A stretch of DNA of 8,703 nt, from assembly GCA_013002645.1 (NCBI GenBank), contig JABDJF010000821.1:1-8703 (forward strand), written 5' to 3'. Source of the DNA: Myxococcales bacterium. Its GTDB lineage: Bacteria; Myxococcota_A; Polyangia; Polyangiales; Houyiibacteriaceae. Under the pieces are notes generated by a model. That model was not told where the DNA came from and made no database searches. It was given only the letters and a program-made list of their open reading frames with translations. The stretch's first letter is position 1. Each line of letters begins with the position of its first letter. Made by a program: the position numbers and the translations under genes. Below are positions 1 through 6,523 of the stretch, in pieces.

Positions 1-796
1 GCCCCTTACCGGTGACGACCGCGTCCGGGGTCACGTCTTCGTGCTGGATACCCCACCAACGCCCTGTTCGACCGAGTCCAGTTTGAACCTCGTCGACGAT
101 CAGAAGCGCTCCCTGATCATCGCAGAGCTTCCGAACCGCGGCGAAATAGCCAGGCTCCGGAATCGGCATACCCAAGGTGGCCGGAATGGCTTCGAGGAGC
201 ACCGCGGCCGTGTCATCGTCGATGGCCGCCTCCATCGCGCCTCGGTCGTTGAACGGAACCTGCGCGAAACCCGGGAGGTTCGGACCGAACGGGTCCCGGA
301 ACTGGGCGTCGCCGGCCGCGAGGGAAAGGCCGGTGTGTCCGTGATAGCCGCCGCGCGCGGAGATGATCTCACCCCGCCCGGTCGCGCCTCGCGCCGCCTT
401 GATCGCGACGTCGATGGCCTCACCGCCGGAAACGCCGAACACGACCCGAGGAAGCGCGTGCTCGAGCGTCGCCGAGAGTCGCGCCGCGAGCTGCGCACGT
501 TGACCCGAAATGAAATGATGATTGCCAATGTCGAGCTTCCCCAAGGCGTTGGCCACGGCGGAGGCCACGCGCGGGTTGCAGTGCCCGAGGCCGAAGACAC
601 CGCCATTGCAATGACAGTTGATGAGCCGAAGTCCGGTGTATGCATCCTCGAACCAGATGCCTTCACGTTTCCCCATGACCATCTGCAGGCCCATTCGCTG
701 GTAATGAGCGAGCTTGTTGGGCGCGACGTGCATTCGAAAAACGTCGAGAAGATCTTCGACTTCGTCGAATGGCAGTGGGACTGAATCCTCGGACAT
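1..796 (-). CDS. Class III PLP-dependent aminotransferase, C-terminus cut by window start
   Basis: A fold-type I, class III (ornithine/GABA/omega-type) aminotransferase, which moves an amino group between an amine or amino acid and a keto acid using PLP in the cytoplasm. The first 265 residues are visible. They contain a phosphate-binding-type segment GVSGGEA (121-127), the aromatic clamp GGYHGH (149-154), the PLP-ring aspartate in IVDEVQTGLGRTG (D235) and, at the window edge, the Schiff-base lysine in VVTGKG (K264). Family members run about 400-460 residues, so roughly a third is missing. SGGEAID in place of the commoner SGTEA/SGSEANE looks like a subfamily trait. The ATG at 796 is chosen because the homologous N-terminus begins nearby and a -10-like TAGAAT sits just upstream; there is no Shine-Dalgarno sequence. 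The gene diverges from the hydrolase at 988. The substrate cannot be told from sequence; family confidence is high. Confidence 0.93.
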   Translation of the reverse strand, partial: MSEDSVPLPFDEVEDLLDVFRMHVAPNKLAHYQRMGLQMVMGKREGIWFEDAYTGLRLINCHCNGGVFGLGHCNPRVASAVANALGKLDIGNHHFISGQRAQLAARLSATLEHALPRVVFGVSGGEAIDVAIKAARGATGRGEIISARGGYHGHTGLSLAAGDAQFRDPFGPNLPGFAQVPFNDRGAMEAAIDDDTAAVLLEAIPATLGMPIPEPGYFAAVRKLCDDQGALLIVDEVQTGLGRTGRWWGIQHEDVTPDAVVTGKG

Positions 797-809
797 CGAG
801 AGGATTCTA
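797..809 (-). promoter_or_regulatory. Candidate -10 box giving a leaderless aminotransferase mRNA
   Basis: On the minus strand TAGAAT (809 to 804) matches the TATAAT consensus at 5 of 6 positions and lies 7 bases before the ATG at 796. Normal sigma-70 geometry would place the start of transcription at about 797, one base before the start codon. No good -35 hexamer is visible at 16-18 bases. This is a prediction only. Confidence 0.4.
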
Positions 810-873
810 CCCGAGCTTGCGTTTCGTGGCGGTAAGGACCGCAAACAAAACCGCGCAACGGCTGCACGCGGAC

Positions 874-885
874 CGCGGGCCCGCG
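874..885. repeat. 12-bp perfect palindrome in the divergent spacer
   Basis: CGCGGGCCCGCG is its own reverse complement. It lies within the 191-base spacer (797-987) between the divergent aminotransferase and hydrolase genes, about 78 bases upstream of the aminotransferase start and 100 bases upstream of the hydrolase start. It could be an operator. GC-only palindromes of this size arise often by chance in such DNA, so the functional call is weak. I see no RNA gene or small ORF of note in the rest of the spacer. Confidence 0.25.
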
Positions 886-987
886 CAGTTTCTGCGCTTC
901 GCGCCGCCAAAACATGGTCAATTGTTGCCGCGAACGGGGAGCTTGGGGGCGCGGCACGCCGGTTGCAGACTGGTGCGGTCTGAAACC

Positions 988-2223
988 ATGCGCGTACGCG
1001 GTTACACTCATCCAGACTTTCGTTCGTTGCGGGACACGGTTCGCTGGTGCACGCCTGCGTACGGCCCCGGCGGCGTTGCCATCGCCGTGTATCACCGTGG
1101 AGAGCTCGTTGCAGACCTCGCGGGCGGCACGCGCGACCGGATTGGAACACCCTTCGAGCCGGAGACGCTGGCCTTGAGCATGTCGACGGGCAAGGGCGTC
1201 ATGGCGACGCTGCTCCACCAAATGATCGACCGGGGCGTGCTGGACCTCGATGCACCGGTGGCGCGGTACTGGCCCGAATTTAGCAAAAACGGCAAGGGGG
1301 CAATCACACTGCGGCAGGCCGCGTCACACCGCGCAGGCCTCTACTCGATCGCCCGGGTCATCGACTCCTCCGAAGAGATGTTCGACTGGGGTCACATGGT
1401 TCGCGTCATCGAAGACATGTGGCCGGTGCACCTGCCGGACACGGACTTTGGCTACCACGCCTGGACCGGCGGCTGGATCATCGGCGAGGTTTTGCAGCGG
1501 GCGACCGGCAAGACCTTCCCCCAACTGATCAAGGAGAATCTCGCTGACCCGCTCGAGCTCGACGGGCTCTACATGGGGCTCCCCGAGAGCGAGCTGCCCC
1601 GTGTCGCAGAGTTTCTCATCCCCAAGTTTCCGCGCAAGGTTCTCCGTGGGAGACCGCGGAGCGTTCGCGCACGAGTTCGCCGAACGGCATCCACCACGGC
1701 TCGATGGCACTCCGCGGTGGGGCAGTTTGTCGATGCGATGATCCCGCCCGGGCTCGGCGACGTCCTTGGCGATCCGCGCTGGCTGACCTCGGTCATTCCA
1801 TCGGGCAACGGGGTGTTCAACGCTCGCTCGTTGGCCCGGCTCTACGGAGCCCTCAGTCGCGGGGGCGCACTCAATGGAGTCCGGCTCCTTTCGGCTGCGG
1901 CCCTCGCCGACGCCACCGAGGATCAGAACCCACGCATTGGCCGCGTCATCCCTTTTCCGCTGCGCTTCAAGGTCGGTTACATGCGGCCCGTCTCCCTCGG
2001 CGTGCGTTTCTCCGTCGCGAAGCGTCACTTCGACCTGGGGCTCCCGAATCCGCACGCGTTCGGTCACTTTGGTTTTGGTGGTTCGGGGGCATGGGCCGAC
2101 CCCGAACGCGAGCTCGGCGTTGCCATCGTCACCAATTGTTTTGGCGGGCGTATACCGGGCGACTTGCGCCCCGTTGCGGTGGCGACTGCGACGGCGCGCT
2201 GTGCGGAGCGGCGCGCCGGTTAG
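988..2223 (+). CDS. Serine hydrolase of the beta-lactamase/EstB esterase family
   Basis: A 411-residue protein of the class C beta-lactamase-like fold (Pfam Beta-lactamase family; EstB-type esterases and LACTB-like hydrolases). The S-x-x-K catalytic motif is S66-T-G-K69 and the third motif is H360-F-G362 in FGHFGFGGSG. The second motif reads Y156-H-A158 in FGYHAWTGGWIIGEV instead of Y-x-N, as in esterase-type members, so true beta-lactamase activity is unlikely. No signal peptide is seen, so it is probably cytoplasmic. The frame is open upstream to 769, but homology begins near MRVRGYTHPDF, so the ATG at 988 is preferred; a GTG at 973 is possible. No clear Shine-Dalgarno is present. Residues 216-240 hold nine arginines, no acidic residue and poor third-position GC, which may mark a compensated frameshift. 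It is probably co-transcribed with the transporter 45 bases downstream. The substrate is unknown. Confidence 0.88.
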   Translation: MRVRGYTHPDFRSLRDTVRWCTPAYGPGGVAIAVYHRGELVADLAGGTRDRIGTPFEPETLALSMSTGKGVMATLLHQMIDRGVLDLDAPVARYWPEFSKNGKGAITLRQAASHRAGLYSIARVIDSSEEMFDWGHMVRVIEDMWPVHLPDTDFGYHAWTGGWIIGEVLQRATGKTFPQLIKENLADPLELDGLYMGLPESELPRVAEFLIPKFPRKVLRGRPRSVRARVRRTASTTARWHSAVGQFVDAMIPPGLGDVLGDPRWLTSVIPSGNGVFNARSLARLYGALSRGGALNGVRLLSAAALADATEDQNPRIGRVIPFPLRFKVGYMRPVSLGVRFSVAKRHFDLGLPNPHAFGHFGFGGSGAWADPERELGVAIVTNCFGGRIPGDLRPVAVATATARCAERRAG

Positions 2224-2268
2224 CTTCGGCGTTGCAAGGGATCGCGGCGTGACGTATCCAGCGCCTGC

Positions 2269-3024
2269 ATGCTGATCCTCGCCCTGCTGTTCTTCGTGAC
2301 CGCCGTGCTTTACGCCTCGGTCGGCTTTGGCGGCGGTTCCACCTACAACGCGCTCTTGGTTCTCGCCGATACGGACTACCGCATCCTTCCGTCGGTGGCG
2401 CTGGGGTGCAACCTCATCGTAGTCGCAGGTGGCGTGTGGCAGTACCGGCGTTCCGGCGAGCTCAGCCTCGGCTTCGCGGTTCCGTTCGTGGTGCTTTCGA
2501 TTCCCATGGCCTGGTTCGGCGGCAGCGTTCCAATTCAAAAAGACACCTTCGTCCTCTTGCTCGGGCTCTCTTTGCTGGCCGCGGGCATCGCGATGTGGTT
2601 TCAGCCGTCACCGACGAAGACGTCGCGACGGCGGGCAGCCGTGCTCAACTGGGCCGTCGGTGTGCCTTTGGGCGGCGCGATCGGTTTCATTTCGGGGATG
2701 GTGGGAGTCGGCGGGGGGATCTTTTTGGCGCCTGCATTGCACCTGCTCCGGCTCGCCGAGCCGAAGCGGATCGCCGCAACCTCGAGCTTGTTCATCATGT
2801 TGAATTCGGCCGCGGGACTCGTTGGCCAAGCGACGAAGCAAGGGACGACCGCACACCTGGCAGAGCTCGTCGACTACATCTGGCTGGGCGTGGCGGTGCT
2901 CGTTGGCGGTCAGCTAGGAAGCCGGCTCAGCACCCGCGTGCTCTCGGGCCGTGCCGTGAAGCGACTCACCGCAGCGCTGGTCCTCTATGTCGCCGGCCGC
3001 CTGCTCTACATGAGCTTCGCTTGA
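2269..3024 (+). CDS. TauE/SafE (TSUP) family membrane transporter
   Basis: A 251-residue polytopic inner-membrane protein of the TSUP family, whose members export sulfite, sulfoacetate or other small organosulfur anions, or are of unknown substrate. The two-fold repeat typical of the family is visible: a glycine-rich SVGFGGGS (17-24) after the first helix, and its counterpart SGMVGVGGGIFLAP (142-155) in the second half, separated by the basic cytoplasmic loop PTKTSRRRAA (115-124). About seven or eight hydrophobic segments can be traced. The length is normal for the family. The ATG at 2269 is the only sensible start; no well-spaced Shine-Dalgarno is seen. It follows the hydrolase gene by 45 bases and probably shares its transcript. 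It ends 7 bases from the convergent amidase gene. The transported substrate cannot be assigned, and no sulfur-metabolism gene lies nearby. Confidence 0.9.
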   Translation: MLILALLFFVTAVLYASVGFGGGSTYNALLVLADTDYRILPSVALGCNLIVVAGGVWQYRRSGELSLGFAVPFVVLSIPMAWFGGSVPIQKDTFVLLLGLSLLAAGIAMWFQPSPTKTSRRRAAVLNWAVGVPLGGAIGFISGMVGVGGGIFLAPALHLLRLAEPKRIAATSSLFIMLNSAAGLVGQATKQGTTAHLAELVDYIWLGVAVLVGGQLGSRLSTRVLSGRAVKRLTAALVLYVAGRLLYMSFA

Positions 3025-3031
3025 AGGACTC

Positions 3032-4519
3032 TCATCGGCGGAACGGCCAAGGTTTTGCCTCTTCGAGCTGGGCCGCGAGCCTCAGCATTCGCGCCTCGTC
3101 TCCGTACGGCCCGAGGAACTGCACACCAACCGGCAACCCCTGCTCGGTTCGATGGAGCGGCACCGACATCGCCGGCACGCCGGTCAGGTTGGCGACCATC
3201 GTCCTCGGGAGGACCTGGCGCGAGAATGCCTCCATCTGGGCATCCATGATGCGCTCCCGCAGCGCGCGAACGCCAAAGAGGGGCGCCGCCGGCGCAGACA
3301 GCAGGAAGCGAAGCAGCCGCTGCTCCTGTGCGGTCGGCGCCGCCTCCTCGAGCGGAACCGGCACCCGCCCCATGGTGGGGATCAGGAGCAGGTCGTAGCC
3401 GGTGTAGAACTTCGCCAGCGCCAAACCTACACGCCTGCCTGTCCACCGAGCGGCCCCCACCTGCTCGGCTGGGACCGTTCGTCCCACCGCCGCCAGGAGC
3501 CGGACGACCTCCTCGAGTGAGCCGTGCGCCTTGGCACGACCGTACCTCGCCTCCAAATCGGCGACGACCGCCGCGGTGTTGGCAGCGCCGAGGAGGATGG
3601 ACGCCCGGAGCACCTCCCATTCGTCGAAGGGAAGCGGGACTTCTTCGACGATATGGCCCAAGTCCTGCAAAAGACGGCCTGTCGCGCGTACCGCGTCGAT
3701 GCAAGGACGCTCCATCGGCACACCGTACACCTGAGTAGCTGTCGACATACCGACACGCAATTGGCCCAGATTGGCCTCGAGCCCCGCCAGAAATCCAGTC
3801 GGATCGGGCGCCACGTAGGGGGAACCAGGCTCGGGGCCCGCTGTGGCGTCGAGCATCGCGGCGGTGTCACGGACCGTCCGGCTCACGATGTGCGAGGTGG
3901 ACTGCCCTTCGTACTCCCAGCCGAAATCGGGCCCGATCGGATTGCGCCCGCGACTGGGCTTGAGGCCGAAGACTCCGCAGGCCGAGGCTGGCATTCGGAT
4001 GGACCCGCCTTCGTCGGTCGCGGACGCCATAGGGACGATCCCCGCGGAAACCGCCGCCGCCGAGCCGCCGCTCGAGCCCCCGGCGGACCGGGTGGAATCC
4101 CAGGGGTTTCGGGTGGCGCCCCAGGCCTTGGGCATCGTGAAGACCGAAAGTTTGTACTCGGGGGTGTTGGTCTTCCCGAAGATGACGACCCCCGCTTCGA
4201 GGAAGCGCTGCACGATCTCCGAGGTGAATGAGGACAGCTCGCCCTGGTGAAGCCGGCTGCCGTTGCTCATCGGCGTGCCCCGGAGCGCATGGTGGGCGTC
4301 CTTGAGGAGAAAGGGCACCCCGGCAAACGGACCGGAAAGCTCGCCCTGTGCACGTGCGCGCGCACGCTCATGGAGCGGGGTTACGATCGCGTTGAGCTCC
4401 GGGTTGAGCTTCTCCGCGCGACGAATGGCGGCCTCGAGAATCTCGAGCGGGTGGACGTCACCACGTGCGACGAGCGCCCCGAGGCCGAGTCCGTCGTAGT
4501 CGACGTATTCGTCGAACAC
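3032..4519 (-). CDS. Amidase-signature hydrolase, 6-aminohexanoate-cyclic-dimer hydrolase-like
   Basis: A 495-residue amidase-signature enzyme that hydrolyses a carboxamide bond with a Ser-cisSer-Lys triad. The triad is readable: K73 in VPFLLKDAHHA, S149 in AGGSSGGSAAA, and the nucleophile S173 in DEGGSIRMPAS. The spacing of 24 between the two serines is the family norm. The N-terminus (DYDGLGLGALVARGDVHPLE), the GLKPSRGRNPIGPDFG block (185-200) and the C-terminal TGVPAMSVPLHRTEQGLPVGVQFLGPYGDEA resemble proteins annotated as 6-aminohexanoate-cyclic-dimer hydrolase (NylA-like), which is about the same length. That name reflects similarity; nylon-oligomer activity is not implied, and the natural substrate is unknown. 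The start is GTG at 4519, supported by a GAAGGA Shine-Dalgarno 8 bases upstream. It is the second gene of an operon with the membrane protein whose stop codon is one base upstream. Confidence 0.92.
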   Translation of the reverse strand: MFDEYVDYDGLGLGALVARGDVHPLEILEAAIRRAEKLNPELNAIVTPLHERARARAQGELSGPFAGVPFLLKDAHHALRGTPMSNGSRLHQGELSSFTSEIVQRFLEAGVVIFGKTNTPEYKLSVFTMPKAWGATRNPWDSTRSAGGSSGGSAAAVSAGIVPMASATDEGGSIRMPASACGVFGLKPSRGRNPIGPDFGWEYEGQSTSHIVSRTVRDTAAMLDATAGPEPGSPYVAPDPTGFLAGLEANLGQLRVGMSTATQVYGVPMERPCIDAVRATGRLLQDLGHIVEEVPLPFDEWEVLRASILLGAANTAAVVADLEARYGRAKAHGSLEEVVRLLAAVGRTVPAEQVGAARWTGRRVGLALAKFYTGYDLLLIPTMGRVPVPLEEAAPTAQEQRLLRFLLSAPAAPLFGVRALRERIMDAQMEAFSRQVLPRTMVANLTGVPAMSVPLHRTEQGLPVGVQFLGPYGDEARMLRLAAQLEEAKPWPFRR

Positions 4520-4520
4520 G

Positions 4521-5297
4521 TCAGGATTCCTTCAGGGGGGACCGCGCGCGTGCACGCGAATTCAAGATGGCGACGATCGACCCCAGGGTGACGGCGGCGA
4601 TCACGTAGGCGCCACCGCGATTGAAAATGGTGTCGTGCACTTCGTAGAGCCCGAGACTCGCCCCGATGCCGACGCCATACGCAAACCAGGGCTGCTCGCG
4701 CCAGTTGATGGTTTGTCGTTTGGTGATGATCGCGACGAACGGCCAGAACGAAGTCGCCGCGACGTAGGCGCGGTAGGGCTCCCCCAGCTCGACGATGAGC
4801 CGGCGATCCTGATGCATGCCTCCCACGAACGAGAGGACGACGACGCCGATGAAGAAGACGAAAGTCACCCTCGACGGCGCCAACAGCGCATGAGAGGCCG
4901 CCCAGATTGCGATGCCCGAGAAGAAAGGATGTCGCGTGAGCTGTTGAATCCCACGCGCAGGCATGACGCGGTGACGGAACGTCGCCATTGGCAGCCTGGG
5001 GTAGACCAGAACCGCAGCCACGAATAGCGAAAAGCCGATGACCGAAAGCGCGATCAGCGCGCCGCGTACCGGGGGAATCGTCACCAGGAAAGAGGCCTGC
5101 GGCTCTGCAAACCGATGCAGCGCAACATAGTGCACCAGGGCGGCGAAGGTCCCGATCGCCACGAGCGAATAGACGAAAATGAAGCCCGCTTCACCCAGCC
5201 TTGCGACCATCCGCGTGCGAATCGCACGCATCGAAAGGACGACATGGCTGCCGCCAAACAAGAGCCACAAGAGCGCGGTGACCAATCCTTCTTGCAT
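4521..5297 (-). CDS. NnrU / isoprenylcysteine-methyltransferase-like integral membrane protein
   Basis: A 258-residue multi-pass membrane protein with about seven hydrophobic segments (near residues 5-23, 38-58, 79-99, 125-139, 144-160, 182-192 and 205-218, with another at 228-245). The N-terminal half (GGSHVVLSMRAIRTRMVARLGEAGF.FVYSLVAIGTFAALV) matches the NnrU family, which also includes the carotenoid isomerase Z-ISO. The middle carries LTRHPFFSGIAIWAASHALL (120-139) and the later DRRLIVELGEPYRAYVA (164-180), which resemble the RHP and E..GEPY..Y elements of isoprenylcysteine methyltransferase-type enzymes that bind S-adenosylmethionine. Whether it is a methyltransferase, a haem-dependent isomerase or something else cannot be told. 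The ATG at 5297 has no Shine-Dalgarno but a -10-like TAAGCT 10 bases upstream. It is first in an operon with the amidase and diverges from the glycosyltransferase at 5363. Confidence 0.8.
   Translation of the reverse strand: MQEGLVTALLWLLFGGSHVVLSMRAIRTRMVARLGEAGFIFVYSLVAIGTFAALVHYVALHRFAEPQASFLVTIPPVRGALIALSVIGFSLFVAAVLVYPRLPMATFRHRVMPARGIQQLTRHPFFSGIAIWAASHALLAPSRVTFVFFIGVVVLSFVGGMHQDRRLIVELGEPYRAYVAATSFWPFVAIITKRQTINWREQPWFAYGVGIGASLGLYEVHDTIFNRGGAYVIAAVTLGSIVAILNSRARARSPLKES
4528..4533 (-). promoter_or_regulatory. Shine-Dalgarno GAAGGA fixing the GTG start of the amidase
   Basis: GAAGGA on the minus strand lies 8 bases before the GTG at 4519 and inside the last codons (Leu-Lys-Glu-Ser-stop) of the upstream membrane-protein gene. 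The arrangement TGA-C-GTG implies translational coupling. It is the clearest ribosome binding site in the window. Confidence 0.75.
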
Positions 5298-5307
5298 CGG
5301 CGCTGGC

Positions 5308-5336
5308 AGCTTACGACGGTTTGTCCCCGTTCTCCA
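5308..5336 (-). promoter_or_regulatory. Candidate promoter for the NnrU-like/amidase operon
   Basis: On the minus strand TGGAGA (5336 to 5331), 17 bases of spacer, then TAAGCT (5313 to 5308). The first hexamer matches TTGACA at 4 of 6 positions and the second matches TATAAT at 3 of 6. The predicted transcription start is near 5301, leaving about 4 untranslated bases before the ATG at 5297. The hexamer matches are modest. Confidence 0.35.
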
Positions 5337-5343
5337 GGCGGGC

Positions 5344-5352
5344 TGCTAGACT
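5344..5352 (+). promoter_or_regulatory. Candidate extended -10 promoter for the polysaccharide operon
   Basis: TGCTAGACT combines the extended -10 TG with TAGACT (4 of 6 to TATAAT) and ends 10 bases before the ATG at 5363. The predicted start of transcription is near 5359, giving a leader of about 4 bases. No convincing -35 lies at the right distance, which is compatible with an extended -10 promoter. It shares the 65-base spacer with the oppositely directed promoter for the NnrU-like gene. Confidence 0.4.
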
Positions 5353-5362
5353 CCGCCGCGTC

Positions 5363-6523
5363 ATGAAGGTGCTCCACGTCTGCGCGGTGGCGTTTGGTCT
5401 CGAGACCCTGCTGCTGCCCCAGATCGACTACCTCAGAAAGCGCGGACTCTCGGTGGAGGCGGCCTGCTCACCCGACCCGCGAGTCGAAAGACTCCGCGCC
5501 CGCGGCTACACCATCCACGAGATTCAGATCGACAGAAAAATCTCTCCGCTCCCGAACTCGCGGACCGTCATGGAGCTCGGTAAGCTCATGCGCGCGCAAC
5601 ACTATGACCTGGTGCATACCCACGCCCCGGTCGCTTCGGCCTTGGGACGCGTCGCGGCAAAGCTCGCCGGCATCCAGCGAATTGTGTACACGGCGCACGG
5701 CTTCTATTTTCACGACGACATGCCGCGACACCAGTACGCCCTGTATCACGGCGTCGAAAAATCGATTGCACGGATCACGGATCGCGTCCTGGTGCAAAGC
5801 CAAGAGGACTTCGACACGGCCGTGACCACGGGGATTGGCTCGGCCGAAAAGATTCGCTATCTCGGCAACGGCATCGACGTGGCACGCTTCGACGGCGCCG
5901 CCGTGAGCGCCGAGCGCCGAGCGCAGCTCCGAACTGAGCTCCGGGTTCCAGACCACCATGGACCGATTCTCGGGATTACCGGTCGCATCACCGAAGAAAA
6001 AGGCTTCGGCGAGCTCATCGAAGCGATGTCGGAGCTTCGCGAAGATTTCCCCGAGGCCCACCTGATCGTGATCGGTGGGCAGCTGTCGACCGAACGCGAT
6101 GCCTTTCAGGCTCGTCTCGTCGACGTCATCGGCGAACGAGGGCTCGACTCGCACGTCACCTTCACCGGGTTTCGCGACGACGTTCAGGAACTATTGGGAC
6201 TGTTGGATGTGTTCGTCCTGCCGTCGTATCGCGAAGGCCTGCCCCGCTCGGTCCTCGAAGCGATGGCGATGGCGCTCCCCGTCGTCGCGACGCGCATCCG
6301 CGGTTGCCGAGAAGCCGTCGTAGACCAGGTCACGGGTTTGCTGGTCCCGGCGAGAGACGGCGGCGCGCTGAAGCGTGCCATCACGGAGATCCTCTCCGAC
6401 CCAGCGCTTGCCCAACGCTTTGGAAAGGCCGGGCGAGAGCGCGTCGTCAGCACGTTCGACGAGCGGTTCGTCTTTGCGCGCTTGGAGAACTACTACCGCG
6501 AGCTCGGCGTGAGCTTCGAATGA
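5363..6523 (+). CDS. GT4-family glycosyltransferase (GT-B fold)
   Basis: A 386-residue retaining glycosyltransferase that transfers a sugar from a nucleotide-sugar donor to a lipid-linked or glycan acceptor at the cytoplasmic face. The acceptor-side Rossmann domain opens with MKVLHVCAVAFGLETLLLPQIDYLRKRG and includes VHTHAPVASALGRVAAKLAGI (84-104) and YTAHGFYFHD (109-118). The donor domain carries GITGRITEEKGFGELIEA (204-221), FTGFRDDVQELL (267-278) and the diagnostic EX7E motif E291-GLPRSVL-E299, followed by ATRIRGCREAV (309-319). Length is typical of GT4. The frame is open back to 5321, but the ATG at 5363 begins the conserved MKVLHV strand and is preceded by a -10-like box. It is the first gene of a three-gene operon and overlaps the next by ATGA. 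Context points to O-antigen, capsule or exopolysaccharide assembly; the sugar is unknown. Confidence 0.93.
   Translation: MKVLHVCAVAFGLETLLLPQIDYLRKRGLSVEAACSPDPRVERLRARGYTIHEIQIDRKISPLPNSRTVMELGKLMRAQHYDLVHTHAPVASALGRVAAKLAGIQRIVYTAHGFYFHDDMPRHQYALYHGVEKSIARITDRVLVQSQEDFDTAVTTGIGSAEKIRYLGNGIDVARFDGAAVSAERRAQLRTELRVPDHHGPILGITGRITEEKGFGELIEAMSELREDFPEAHLIVIGGQLSTERDAFQARLVDVIGERGLDSHVTFTGFRDDVQELLGLLDVFVLPSYREGLPRSVLEAMAMALPVVATRIRGCREAVVDQVTGLLVPARDGGALKRAITEILSDPALAQRFGKAGRERVVSTFDERFVFARLENYYRELGVSFE

Noticed and set aside
769..987. N-terminal extension of the beta-lactamase-fold protein back to 769
   Set aside because: The extra 73 residues have no conserved motif or signal peptide and would overlap the divergent aminotransferase start. 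Family similarity begins after the ATG at 988.
100..1221. Long open frame on the minus strand (373 codons) through the aminotransferase, the spacer and the hydrolase start
   Set aside because: The class III aminotransferase motifs lie in another minus-strand frame of the same region. The translation here is Arg/Ser-rich and featureless, and it crosses a divergent spacer.
2214..2231. Hairpin CGCCG/CGGCG with an 8-base loop around the hydrolase stop codon, considered as a terminator
   Set aside because: The stem is only 5 bp and no T-run follows, and the next gene starts 45 bases after the stop in the same direction.
1324..2538. Long open frame on the minus strand (404 codons) antisense to the hydrolase and transporter genes
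   Set aside because: It covers two recognisable genes, has a low-complexity Arg/Glu/His-rich translation with no domain motif, and is the expected antisense openness of GC-rich coding DNA.
3032..4519. Naming the amidase nylA and calling it a nylon-oligomer degrading enzyme
   Set aside because: Only the family signature and overall similarity are visible. Many amidases carry this label without the activity, and no other nylon-degradation gene is present.
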